From the NCBI RefSeq assembly GCF_900091505.1, contig NZ_LT607409.1, forward strand, positions 5,828,001 through 5,892,000: a DNA stretch of 64,000 nucleotides. The letters are read 5' to 3'. Position 1 is the stretch's first letter. Every line of letters begins with the position of its first letter. The DNA comes from Micromonospora chokoriensis. GTDB lineage: Bacteria; Actinomycetota; Actinomycetes; Mycobacteriales; Micromonosporaceae. Shown here in pieces: positions 17,777 through 26,500 of the stretch. Both the position numbers and the translations under genes were made by a program. The notes beneath the pieces are model-generated. The model was not told where the DNA came from and ran no database searches. It was given only the letters and a program-made list of their open reading frames with translations.

Positions 17777-18424
17777 GACAGGAAGGTACCCGGCAATGGT
17801 TACGTGCCCAATTTTGGCGGCGGCCGGAAAAGCGACAGTTGGATATGTCACAGGTGACGTCGACAGGCAACCAATGGGCCTTTCCGGAGCAATTGCGCCA
17901 GCACCGCGGCAACGTGTCGCCCACCGCAATGTTACCGGCACGTATGTCGACCACCCGCTATTGATATCGAATGAATTCGAACTCGCCGGGGCAGCCGGAC
18001 GCCACCTGTCGCAGGGCCGGAAGGCCGGGTGGCCCGCGTCGACGGTCGCCACCTGGACATGCGGCAGCATCGTCCTGGGCCCGGGGCTGGCCGCGGCCTT
18101 CGCCGCCCTCTCGATCGCCGAGGTCTTCTATTCGCCAATCGTCGCGGCGTGCGGCAGCGTGCAGGAAGATCCCGATCGGAGTCCACCACGTCCCGGACGT
18201 GGCGGTTGGCAATAATTGCGCATCCTTTTCCCGACTGCGGGGCGACTCGGGAATATGTCGAGGAATTCGCCGGTCACCTCCTGGGCCCGGCCAACGACCT
18301 GCAGGCCGCCGGGCCGGCGGTCCTCGCTCTGGGCGGTCAGCAGGTCGCGGAAAGAATGCGGGCGGCGCGACCTCGCCCGATGGCCACGGGCGGCATACCT
18401 GACGGACGTTGCGACGACGCCGGG
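17777..18424. other. 650-bp region without an intact gene; possible decayed coding DNA
   Basis: This stretch has more A+T than its surroundings (for example around 17800-17990). No frame is convincingly coding throughout. Two fragments look protein-like in different frames of the + strand. At about 18069-18155 there is a hydrophobic piece (LGPGLAAAFAALSIAEV then FYSPIV) reminiscent of a transporter helix. At about 18237-18360 there is an amphipathic piece (REYVEEFAGHLLGPAND). They could be remnants of a frameshifted gene. The promoter of the kinase gene must also lie at the left end. Confidence 0.35.
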
Positions 18425-18964
18425 TCAGCGAGCCGACTGCTCGTGCCGGGTGATGTGCTCGCGGAACCAGTCGAGCGTGAAACGGTGTGCGGCCAGGCCG
18501 TAGTCGAGCGTCGCGCGTTGGTGGACGGCGAGGTCCCGGTGCTCCTCGGCGACATCCGAGGTCTTGAGCTGTTGGTCGAGGGCCGAGAGTTTGGCCAGGT
18601 CGGCCTCGACGCGCGCCGTGATGCGGCGCAGCACCGGTAGGCGCTCAGCCGGCTCCAGCAGACCGAGGAAGTAGAGCCTGGACAGCGCCGCGGTCTCCAG
18701 GTCGGGCCCGGCCGGTTCCGCTGTCATCCACGCGTGGAACTCCCGACGACCAGCGTCGGTGACCTGGTAGACCTTACGCCCCCGGCCTCCGGTCTCGGCG
18801 CTCGCGACCTCGATGAGACCGCGGGCGAGAAGGGTGTCCAGCGCACGTTTGATGCTGCCGGAACTGGCGCTGTAGAAGAGCGCGACGCCGGCCTCGAAAC
18901 CCTTGATGAGGTCGTAGAAGCTCTGCCGGGCGACCAGGAGCAGACCGAGGATCACGTGGGCCAC
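18425..18964 (-). CDS. PadR family regulator with Vir_act-alpha C-terminal domain
   Basis: 179 residues. The winged HTH covers residues 1-75 (ILGLLLVARQSFYDLI...GSIKRALDTLLARGLIEV...RKVYQVTDAGRREF). The C-terminal helices (ALSRLYFLGLLEPAERLPVLRRI...) form the PadR dimerisation domain. The start is GTG at 18964 with TACACT exactly 6 nt upstream, which suggests a leaderless mRNA. It is divergent from the serine hydrolase gene, and a perfect 19-bp palindrome with ATGT/ACAT ends (typical of PadR sites) lies between the two genes. Repression of both genes by this protein is the simplest reading. Confidence 0.9.
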   Translation of the reverse strand: MAHVILGLLLVARQSFYDLIKGFEAGVALFYSASSGSIKRALDTLLARGLIEVASAETGGRGRKVYQVTDAGRREFHAWMTAEPAGPDLETAALSRLYFLGLLEPAERLPVLRRITARVEADLAKLSALDQQLKTSDVAEEHRDLAVHQRATLDYGLAAHRFTLDWFREHITRHEQSAR

Positions 18965-18970
18965 CGGTCG

Positions 18971-18976
18971 AGTGTA
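18971..18976 (-). promoter_or_regulatory. -10 element of a leaderless promoter (TACACT) for the PadR gene
   Basis: TACACT-N6-GTG on the minus strand. The adjoining palindrome at 18995-19013 would lie over the -35 region. Confidence 0.5.
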
Positions 18977-18994
18977 GACCGTTGCCTCTCATAG

Positions 18995-19013
18995 ACATGT
19001 CTAGTAGACATGT
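18995..19013. promoter_or_regulatory. Perfect 19-bp palindromic operator (PadR type)
   Basis: ACATGTCTA-G-TAGACATGT, perfectly symmetric; it can also be read as two AGACATGT direct copies. It ends four bases before the serine hydrolase start codon, so bound repressor would occlude its transcription start. Confidence 0.8.
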
Positions 19014-19016
19014 GGT

Positions 19017-20147
19017 GTGACACTGAGCCTCGCCGGCGACAATCACGTCCCCGCCGACGTCGACGCGCGACTGACCGTCCTGTTGGAGAAGCTCGTCGCC
19101 CGACGCGACGTGCACCACGCCACCATCGCCGTCGCGAGCGGCAACGGCGAACTGCGCTGGTCGGCCGCCGCCGGCCCGGCCGATACGGGCGATCCTCCAC
19201 CGCACCCCGACACGCCGTTCTTCGTCGCGAGCGTCACCAAGCGCTTCATCGTCACGCTCGTGCTGCAGGCGTACGAGCGCGGCGAGCTTGAGCTGGACGC
19301 TCCGATCGACAGCTACCTGCCGGCGGAGACAGTCGCCGGGCTGCACGTCCTGGGGGATGTCGACCGGACGTCGGCGATCACGGTGCGCCACCTCGCGAGC
19401 CACACCTCCGGGTTGCCCGACCAGTTCGAGAAGCGTCGTACGGGCCCGAGTCTGTACGAGCGCCTCGCCGCCGGGCACGATCTGGCCTGGACCTTCGAGG
19501 ACACGATACGGACGACGCGCGAGCAGCAACGTCCACACTTCGCCCCGCAGGATCTCGCCGCGAGTCGACAGAAGGCCCGTTACTCCGACACCGGCTTCCA
19601 ACTGCTCATCCGAATACTGCAGACAGTGACCGGCCGCTCGTTCGCCGATCTGCTGACCGACCGCATCGTCGGCCCGCTCGGCCTGACGCACACCTGGCTC
19701 CCCGGGCGTCGCCCGCCTGACCCGGCGACGGCGACACCCGCGCCGCTCTACGCCGGGCAGCGCCGCGTCGAGCTGACCTCGATGATCGAATCCTGCAACG
19801 ACCTGTTCAGCACCACCGGAGATCTCCTCACCTTCCACCGGGCGCTACTCGGCGGCGCACTCTTCCACGACGCCCACTCGATCGACCTGCTCACCGAGCG
19901 GCGCAACCGGCTGCGCAACATCCCCATCCTCCGATACGGGCTGGGCACCATGATCTTCACGGTCGGGCGACTCATGTCGCCGGGGCACCGTCCGGTCACG
20001 CTGATCGGCCACTCGGGAGCCACCGGCACGTGGCTCTTCCACTGCCCGGAGCTGGACCTCCACCTGGCCGGCACCGCGGACCAGACCAGAGGGCAGGCCA
20101 TCCCCTTCCGGGTCATGGCGCGGTGTCTGAGCGCCTGGCGCTCGTGA
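19017..20147 (+). CDS. Serine hydrolase, beta-lactamase/class C esterase-like
   Basis: 376 residues. The catalytic SxxK is ASVTKRF (Ser72, Lys75). The second motif, usually YxN, is Y-S-D here (Tyr189, Asp191, in ARYSDTGFQ), as in many esterase-type members. The third motif is the HSG of LIGHSGATG. The scaffold strand ASHTSGLPD is also typical. No signal peptide is evident, so it is probably cytoplasmic. It is likely an esterase or peptidase rather than a true beta-lactamase. The GTG start lies just after the PadR palindrome and has no ribosome site, so it is either leaderless or starts at a less obvious codon. Expression is probably PadR-controlled. Confidence 0.85.
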   Translation: MTLSLAGDNHVPADVDARLTVLLEKLVARRDVHHATIAVASGNGELRWSAAAGPADTGDPPPHPDTPFFVASVTKRFIVTLVLQAYERGELELDAPIDSYLPAETVAGLHVLGDVDRTSAITVRHLASHTSGLPDQFEKRRTGPSLYERLAAGHDLAWTFEDTIRTTREQQRPHFAPQDLAASRQKARYSDTGFQLLIRILQTVTGRSFADLLTDRIVGPLGLTHTWLPGRRPPDPATATPAPLYAGQRRVELTSMIESCNDLFSTTGDLLTFHRALLGGALFHDAHSIDLLTERRNRLRNIPILRYGLGTMIFTVGRLMSPGHRPVTLIGHSGATGTWLFHCPELDLHLAGTADQTRGQAIPFRVMARCLSAWRS

Positions 20148-20290
20148 CCTGCCCAGGAACTTCCGGACGGCGCTCGACTCCCTCAGGTCGAACCGACCAC
20201 GTGGGCCTGGGCCGGCGATCGTTGATCTTGTAGGCTCGGTCGGCAACGCCACAGTGGCCCGTCGACCATCGAAGAGGATCGAGGCAGCCC

Positions 20291-21373
20291 GTGCTCACCG
20301 TAGGCTTGGCGGACACTGTCGTGGTGCCTCCGAGCGAGCGGTTCGGGTATTGGCACGACCTGGTGGCACGCGAGTCGGTGCCGATGCGCATCCACAGTGC
20401 CCACGCAGCGGACTTCCAGGCCCGGGCAGAGGTCATCAGCCTGGGCGAGGTAGTGCTCTCGACCTGGCGGTACCCCTCCCTGGACATGCAGCGGACCGGC
20501 ACCTTCATCCGCCGCAGCGACCCGGAGATGTACCAGTTCGCACTCCCGTTGTCCGGGCAGGGCGGGTTGGAGCAGGAGCGCCGGACCAACACCTTCACGC
20601 CGGGCAACTTCGCCATCGTTGACACGTCCCGACCACACCAGTCGACCCATCAGGGACGGTCGCGCCACGAGGGCATGTTGACCACCCGGACGATCCTCGT
20701 CCCGCACGGCCTCCTGCCGGTGCATCCCAACAAGATCACGCGGGTGCTCGGCACGACCATCTCCGCCACCGAGGGCATCGGCGTCCTGCTCAACCAGTTC
20801 GTCCACCAGGTGATGACCCACCCCGAGCAGTACGACGAGCGCGACATCCCGCTCCTGGGCACCGTCGTGCGGGACCTCATCTCCGCGATGGTCGCCCGCC
20901 AGTTGGACCTCACCGACACCCTGCCGACCGAGGTACGCGGCCACAACCTGCGCCTGCTGGTCAGGGCGTTCATCGACGAGCACCTCGCCGACCCGGACCT
21001 GTCGCCCAGCGCCGTCGCCGCCGCTCACCACGTCTCGCTCCGCAGCCTGCACCGCGCGTTCGAGACCGAGGACCAGACGGTCGCCGAGATCATCCGCAGG
21101 CAGCGCCTGGATCGGTGCGCCCGCGACCTCCGCGATCCTCTGCTCCGGGGGCGCCCCATCCACAGCATCGCCGCCCGCTGGGGTTTCCGCTCCCCGGCCC
21201 ACTTCAGCAGGGTCTTCACCACCACGTTCGGGGTGTCCCCCCAGGCCTTCCGCGGCGACCCACGCGCCCACCCCCAGTTGTCCCGTGAGAACTGGCCAGC
21301 CCGCGGCGGGCCCGAACGACGCCCGGCGGCGTTGCCCTCACACCCGCTCGAACCGCCGGCGTCTCCCGGGTGA
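20291..21373 (+). CDS. AraC family transcriptional regulator (AraC-binding-like N-domain)
   Basis: 360 residues. The N-terminal ~180 residues match the AraC_binding_2-like sensory domain (FGYWHDLVARESVPMRI, then YQFALPLSGQGGLEQ and FAIVDTSRPH). The C-terminal ~100 residues contain the two AraC helix-turn-helices: SPSAVAAAHHVSLRSLHRAF, then HSIAARWGFRSPAHFSRVF with the family-typical FGVSPQAFR. The start is a GTG preceded by GAGG. It is alone downstream of the serine hydrolase (143-bp gap) and upstream of an antitoxin-like remnant; its regulon is not evident. After about residue 335 the tail is Pro/Arg-rich and poorly conserved-looking. Confidence 0.88.
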   Translation: MLTVGLADTVVVPPSERFGYWHDLVARESVPMRIHSAHAADFQARAEVISLGEVVLSTWRYPSLDMQRTGTFIRRSDPEMYQFALPLSGQGGLEQERRTNTFTPGNFAIVDTSRPHQSTHQGRSRHEGMLTTRTILVPHGLLPVHPNKITRVLGTTISATEGIGVLLNQFVHQVMTHPEQYDERDIPLLGTVVRDLISAMVARQLDLTDTLPTEVRGHNLRLLVRAFIDEHLADPDLSPSAVAAAHHVSLRSLHRAFETEDQTVAEIIRRQRLDRCARDLRDPLLRGRPIHSIAARWGFRSPAHFSRVFTTTFGVSPQAFRGDPRAHPQLSRENWPARGGPERRPAALPSHPLEPPASPG

Positions 21374-21484
21374 CCGCGCGCCGCTACCTGGAATACCTGG
21401 TGACCACCGACAGCGCAGTTACCGGCCCGGTGAGCACCTCGACTCGGCCATCTGCGCGGATGTGCCGTCGACAGCCCAGGCGCG

Positions 21485-21646
21485 TCAGGCGATCTGACGA
21501 AGGTCGTCGCCGTAGTCGAAGATGATCCGCATCCGGGCACCGAGTGCTCGTGCGTATCGGCTCAGCGTCGCGACCTCGTTGGCCTCCAGATCACCGTTCT
21601 CGATCTGACTGACCCGGCCGGGCGTGACCCTCATCTGACGCCCCGC
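21485..21646 (-). pseudogene. 3' remnant of an XRE-family (HigA/antitoxin-like) HTH gene
   Basis: The minus-strand frame ending at the TGA at 21485-21487 encodes MRVTPGRVSQIENGD, then EANEVATLSRYARALGARM and RIIFDYGDDLRQIA. This is the recognition helix and C-terminal part of a short XRE antitoxin: VSQIENG is diagnostic, and the R-x-I/V-x-x-x-Y/F-G-D-D ending is usual. The N-terminal HTH half is missing; a TAG lies in frame four codons before the ATG at 21634. No toxin gene is beside it. It is best read as a relic of a toxin-antitoxin or solitary XRE locus; a 49-residue protein is possible but would lack a complete fold. Confidence 0.7.
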
Positions 21647-21722
21647 CTATTGCGGTGGCGGAGTGAAGATCCGTTGTTAGACTGGGCCCGTTGGGTCAGC
21701 GGTACGACCAGGGAGACCAGAC

Positions 21723-21752
21723 ATGGCGGGTGACGACGACATCTCCGGGTGA
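21723..21752 (+). CDS. Putative 9-codon leader peptide upstream of the ABC-F gene
   Basis: ATG-initiated MAGDDDISG followed by TGA, with a purine-rich AGGGAGA element 10-16 nt upstream. It lies 130 bp before the ABC-F start and precedes a hairpin. Leader peptides of this kind sense ribosome-stalling antibiotics in several ABC-F and erm genes. Translation is unproven, and such a short frame could occur by chance. Confidence 0.35.
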   Translation: MAGDDDISG

Positions 21753-21837
21753 GACCGGATGTGTGCGGCCATCGGTTCGGCGCGTTCTACGCAGCTGCGG
21801 TGGCCATGACGGCGTTCCACCGGTCCCGTTTGTCGTC

Positions 21838-21857
21838 GGGCGCGCTCGAACGCGCCC
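21838..21857 (+). promoter_or_regulatory. Attenuator-like hairpin in the ABC-F leader
   Basis: GGGCGCG, 6-nt loop, CGCGCCC, ending 24 nt before the ABC-F start codon. Its position inside the leader, between the mini-ORF and the gene, fits a terminator or start-site-sequestering stem controlled by ribosome stalling. Confidence 0.4.
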
Positions 21858-21881
21858 AACCCACCCTTTGAGGTCACTCGC

Positions 21882-23519
21882 ATGTCTGATGCGTTCATCG
21901 TCTGCTCGAACCTGTCCTTCTCCTGGCCGGACGACACCCCGGTCTTCTCGGAGCTGTCCTTCACCGTTCCCGGCGGTCGCACCGGCCTGGTCGCGCCCAA
22001 CGGCGCCGGCAAGAGCACCCTGCTGCGGCTGATCGCCGGGGAGCTGCGGCCCAGCGGCGGCAGCGTCACCGTCGACGGTCTGCTCGGCTACCTCCCGCAG
22101 ACCCTCCCCCTGGCCGGTGACCTGGCCGTGGCGCAGGTGCTCGGCGTCGCCGAGCGGATCGCGGCACTGCACGCCATCGAGGCCGGAGACGCCAGCGAGG
22201 CGCACTTCGCCACCATCGGCGACGACTGGGACATCGAGGAACGCACCCGCGGTGAGCTGGACCGCCTCGGCCTCGGCGACCTGGCGCTCGACCGGCCGTT
22301 ACGCACCCTCAGCGGCGGGCAGGTGGTCTCCCTCGGCCTGGCCGCGCAGCTGCTCCGACGCCCGGACGTGCTGCTGCTCGACGAGCCGACCAACAACCTC
22401 GACGTGGAAGCCCGGCACAAGCTCTACGACGTGCTCACCGACTGGTCCGGGTGTCTGCTGCTGGTCAGCCACGACCGGGAGCTGCTGGATCGGATGGACC
22501 GGATCGCCGAGTTGGAGCGCGGCGAGATCCGCTGGTTCGGGGGCAACTTCACCGCGTACACCGAGGCGGTGCAGGCGGCGCGGGAGGTCGCCGAGAGCAA
22601 CCTGCGCAACGCCGAGCAGGAGGTGAAGCGGGAGAAGCGGGAGATGCAGCAGGCCCGGGAGCGGGCCGACCGGAGGGCCAGCAACGCCTCGAAGAACCTG
22701 AAGAACGCCGGGCTGGCCCGGATCGTCGCCGGCGGGCTCAAGCGCAGCGCGCAGGAGTCGGCGGGCAAGGCCCAGGAGACACACTCCAGCCGGCTCGGCC
22801 AGGCCAAGGCCCGACTGGACGAGGCCGGCCGGGCGGTCCGCGAGGAGGACCGGATCGTCGTGGACCTGCCGGACACGACAGTCCCGGCCGGACGGACGGT
22901 CTTCACGGGTACGGGGATGCGGGCCCGCTTCGACGACCGGGAGCTGTTCGGCGGCGACGGCGCCGACCTGGTGATCCGGGGTCCGGAACGGATCGCGCTC
23001 ACCGGGGCGAACGGCGTCGGCAAGTCGACCCTGCTGCGCCTGGTCAACGGCGACCTCGAACCGGCCGGGGGTGACGTCAAGCGGGCCGACGGCCGGATCG
23101 CGTACCTGTCGCAGCGGCTGGACCTGCTGGACCTCGACCGGACGGTGGCGGAGAACTTCGCCGCGTACGCGCCGAGCCTGCCGGACGCCAGGCGGATGAA
23201 CCTGCTCGCCCGGTTCCTGTTCCGGGGTGCCCGGGTCAACCTGCCCGTCGGGGTGCTCTCCGGCGGTGAGCGGCTGCGCGCGACCCTCGCCTGCGTGCTC
23301 TGCGCCGAGCCGGCACCGCAGCTGCTGCTGCTCGACGAGCCGACCAACAACCTGGACCTGGTGAGCGTCGGTCAACTGGAGAGCGCGCTGAGCGCGTACC
23401 AGGGCGCTTTCGTCGTGGTCAGCCACGACGAACGGTTCCTTGCCGAGATCGGCGTGCAGCGCTGGCTGCGGCTGGCCGACGGCCGGCTCCGCGAGATCGC
23501 CGCCCCCGAGCGGGGCTGA
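21882..23519 (+). CDS. ABC-F family ATPase, probable antibiotic-resistance (ribosome protection) type
   Basis: 545 residues with two ABC ATPase domains and no membrane segments. Domain 1 has Walker A PNGAGKST (residues 39-46), signature LSGGQ and Walker B LLLDEPTNNLD. Domain 2 has GANGVGKST, LSGGER and another LLLDEPTNNLD. The inter-domain linker (about residues 220-320) is rich in charged residues (EVKREKREMQQARERADRR) and long, as in actinobacterial ARE ABC-F proteins such as those in macrolide and lincosamide producers. These proteins bind the ribosomal E site and displace drugs from the peptidyl-transferase centre. A leader of about 200 nt with a mini-ORF and hairpin suggests antibiotic-induced attenuation. 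The exact drug class is unknown. Confidence 0.88.
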   Translation: MSDAFIVCSNLSFSWPDDTPVFSELSFTVPGGRTGLVAPNGAGKSTLLRLIAGELRPSGGSVTVDGLLGYLPQTLPLAGDLAVAQVLGVAERIAALHAIEAGDASEAHFATIGDDWDIEERTRGELDRLGLGDLALDRPLRTLSGGQVVSLGLAAQLLRRPDVLLLDEPTNNLDVEARHKLYDVLTDWSGCLLLVSHDRELLDRMDRIAELERGEIRWFGGNFTAYTEAVQAAREVAESNLRNAEQEVKREKREMQQARERADRRASNASKNLKNAGLARIVAGGLKRSAQESAGKAQETHSSRLGQAKARLDEAGRAVREEDRIVVDLPDTTVPAGRTVFTGTGMRARFDDRELFGGDGADLVIRGPERIALTGANGVGKSTLLRLVNGDLEPAGGDVKRADGRIAYLSQRLDLLDLDRTVAENFAAYAPSLPDARRMNLLARFLFRGARVNLPVGVLSGGERLRATLACVLCAEPAPQLLLLDEPTNNLDLVSVGQLESALSAYQGAFVVVSHDERFLAEIGVQRWLRLADGRLREIAAPERG

Positions 23520-23530
23520 GCCCGGCGACC

Positions 23531-23572
23531 GTCCGCGGCCCGGCCGGCGATGACGCCGGCGGGGCCGCGGAC
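23531..23572. terminator. Strong bidirectional hairpin terminator
   Basis: 19-bp arms with one mismatch (GTCCGCGGCC... at 23531-23549 and its complement at 23554-23572) around a 4-nt ATGA loop. It lies between the convergent ABC-F and dnaE genes. Confidence 0.8.
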
Positions 23573-23575
23573 CGG

Positions 23576-26500
23576 TCAGCTCACGTTGGCCGGGCCGAGG
23601 ACGCTCTTCAGGTCACCCATCAGCGCGGTCGTCGCCGCCACCCGGAACGGGCCCAGCCGCAGGGTGGTGGTGCGCCCGCCGTTGAGGAGTTTGACGTGCA
23701 CCTCGGTGTCGCCGGGGTGCAGCACCAGGGTCTCCTTGAGCTTCTCCATCAGTGGCGGTGTGCAGCGGTGCACCGGGATGGTCAGGGTGACCGGCTTGTT
23801 GGTGGCGCTGGTGCTGACGTCCGGCATGGACATGTCCATCGCCATGATCCGGGGGGTGTCGTCGCGGCGGTCCACCCGCCCCTTGACCACCACGATGGCG
23901 TCCTCGGCGATGTACTGCCCGATCACCTCGTAGGTGTTGGGGAAGAACAGCGCCTCCACCCCACCCGCCAGGTCCTCCAGCGTGGCCGACGCCCAGGCGC
24001 GGCCCTGCTTGGTGACCCGGCGCTGCACCCCGGAGAGGATGCCGGCGAGGGTGACCACCGCCCCGTCGGGCACCGCGCCGTCCTCGGCCAGGGACGCGAT
24101 GGTGGTGTCGGCGGCGGCGCCGAGGATGTGCTCCAGACCGAACAGCGGGTGGTCGGAGACGTACAGGCCGAGCATCTCCCGCTCGAAGGCCAACTTGTCG
24201 CGCTTGTCCCACTCGCTGTCACCGATCACCGGCATCACCGTCGTGCTGCCGGTGTCGGCGTCCCCGAAGCCCGCGCCGAACAGGTCGTACTGGCCGACCG
24301 CCTCCTTGCGCTTGACGTCGGCGTACGCGTCGATGGCGTCGGCGTGGACCGCGAGCAGACCCTTGCGGGGGTGGTCGAGGGAGTCGAACGCACCCGCCTT
24401 GATCAGCGATTCGATGGTCTTCTTGTTGCAGACCACCGCGTCCACCTTGGACAGGAAGTCGTAGAAGTCGGCGTACTCGCCCTTCTCGTCGCGGCACCGC
24501 ATGATCGAGGCGACCACGTTCGCGCCGACGTTGCGGACCGCCGCCAAACCGAAGCGGATGTCCTTGCCGACCGGGGTGAACGGCCCGGCCGAGGTGTTCA
24601 CGTCCGGCGGCAGCACCTGGATGCGCATCCGGCGACACTCGGACAGGTAGAGCGCCATCTTGTCCTTGTCGTCACCGACGGACGTCAGCAGCCCGGCCAT
24701 GTACTCGGCCGGGTAGTGCGCCTTCAGGTACGCCGTCCAGTAGGAGACCAGGCCGTACGCGGCGGAGTGCGCCTTGTTGAACGCGTACCCGGCGAACGGC
24801 ACCAGGACGTCCCACACCGCCTGGATCGCCTCGTCGGAGTAGCCGCGTTCGCGGCAGCCGTCCCGGAACGGGATGAACTCCTTGTCGAGGATCTCCTTCT
24901 TCTTCTTACCCATGGCCCGGCGCAGCAGGTCCGCCTGACCGAGGCTGTAACCGGCGAGGATCTGCGCGGCGCGCTGCACCTGCTCCTGGTAGACGATCAG
25001 GCCGTGGGTGGGTGCCAGGATCTCCCGCAGCGGCTCCTCCAGCTCCGGGTGGATCGGCGTGATCTCCTGGAGGCCGTTCTTACGCAGCGCGTAGTTGGTG
25101 TGCGAGTCGACGCCCATCGGGCCGGGCCGGTACAGCGCCAGGACGGCGGAGATGTCCTCGAAGTTGTCCGGCTTCATCAACCGCAGCAGCGACCGCATCG
25201 GCCCACCGTCGAGCTGGAACACGCCGAGGGTGTCACCCCGGGCGAGCAGGTCGTACGCGGCCTTGTCGTCGAGTGGCAACGCCAGCAGGTCGAGCTTCTC
25301 GCCGTGGTTGAGCTCGATGTTCTTGACCGCGTCGTCGATGATCGTCAGGTTGCGCAGGCCGAGGAAGTCCATCTTCAGCAGCCCGAGCGACTCGCAGGTC
25401 GGGTAGTCGAACTGCGTGATGATCGCCCCGTCGGCGTCGCGGCGCATCAACGGGATGTGCTCGATGATCGGCTCGGCGGACATGATGACGCCGGCGGCGT
25501 GCACACCGGTCTGCCGGATCAGCCCCTCGATGCCCTTCGCCGTGTCGATCACCTTGCGGACGTCCGGGTCGGAGTCGTACAGGCCGCGGATCTCGCCGGC
25601 CTCGGCGTACCGGGGGTGCTTGGTGTCGAAGATGCCGGTGAGCGGGATGTCCTTGCCCATCACCGCCGGTGGCATCGCCTTGGTGATCCGGTCGCCGACC
25701 GCGTACGGGTAGCCGAGGACCCGGGCGGAGTCCTTGATCGCGGCCTTCGCCTTGATCGTGCCGAACGTGGCGATCTGGGCGACCTTGTCCTCACCCCACT
25801 TGTCGGTGACGTACTTGATCACCTCACCGCGCCGACGCTCGTCGAAGTCGATGTCGACATCCGGCATGGAGACCCGCTCGGGGTTCAGGAACCGCTCGAA
25901 GATCAGACCGTGCTGGATCGGGTCGAGGTCGGTGATGCCCAGCGCGTACGCGACGAGGGAGCCGGCCGCCGAACCACGGCCCGGGCCCACCGAGATGCCC
26001 TGGCTCTTGGCCCACTGGATGAAGTCGGCGACCACGAGGAAGTACGACGGGAAACCCATCTGGTTGATGACGCCCAGCTCGTACTCCGCCTGGACGACGT
26101 GCCCCTCCGGGATGCCGTTCGGGTAGCGGCGGCCCAGCCCGGCGAAGGTCTCCTTGCGGAACCAGGACTCCTCGGTCTCCCCCTCCGGCACCGGGAAGCG
26201 CGGCATCAGGTTGTGGAACTCGAACATGCCCTTCGGGTCGACCTTCTCGGCGACCAGCAGGGTGTTGCGGCAGCCCTCCTGCCACAGCTCCGACGAGTCC
26301 ACCGCGCGCATCTGGTCGGCGCTCTTGATGAAGTAGCCGCCACCCTCGAACCGGAACCGGTTCGGGTCGTCGATGTTGCTGCCGGTCTGCACGCAGAGGA
26401 GAACGTCGTGCGCGGTGGCCTGCGCCTCGTGCGTGTAGTGCGAGTCGTTCGTGACGACCGGCGGGATGTCCAGCTTGCGGGCGATCTCGGTCAGCCCCTC

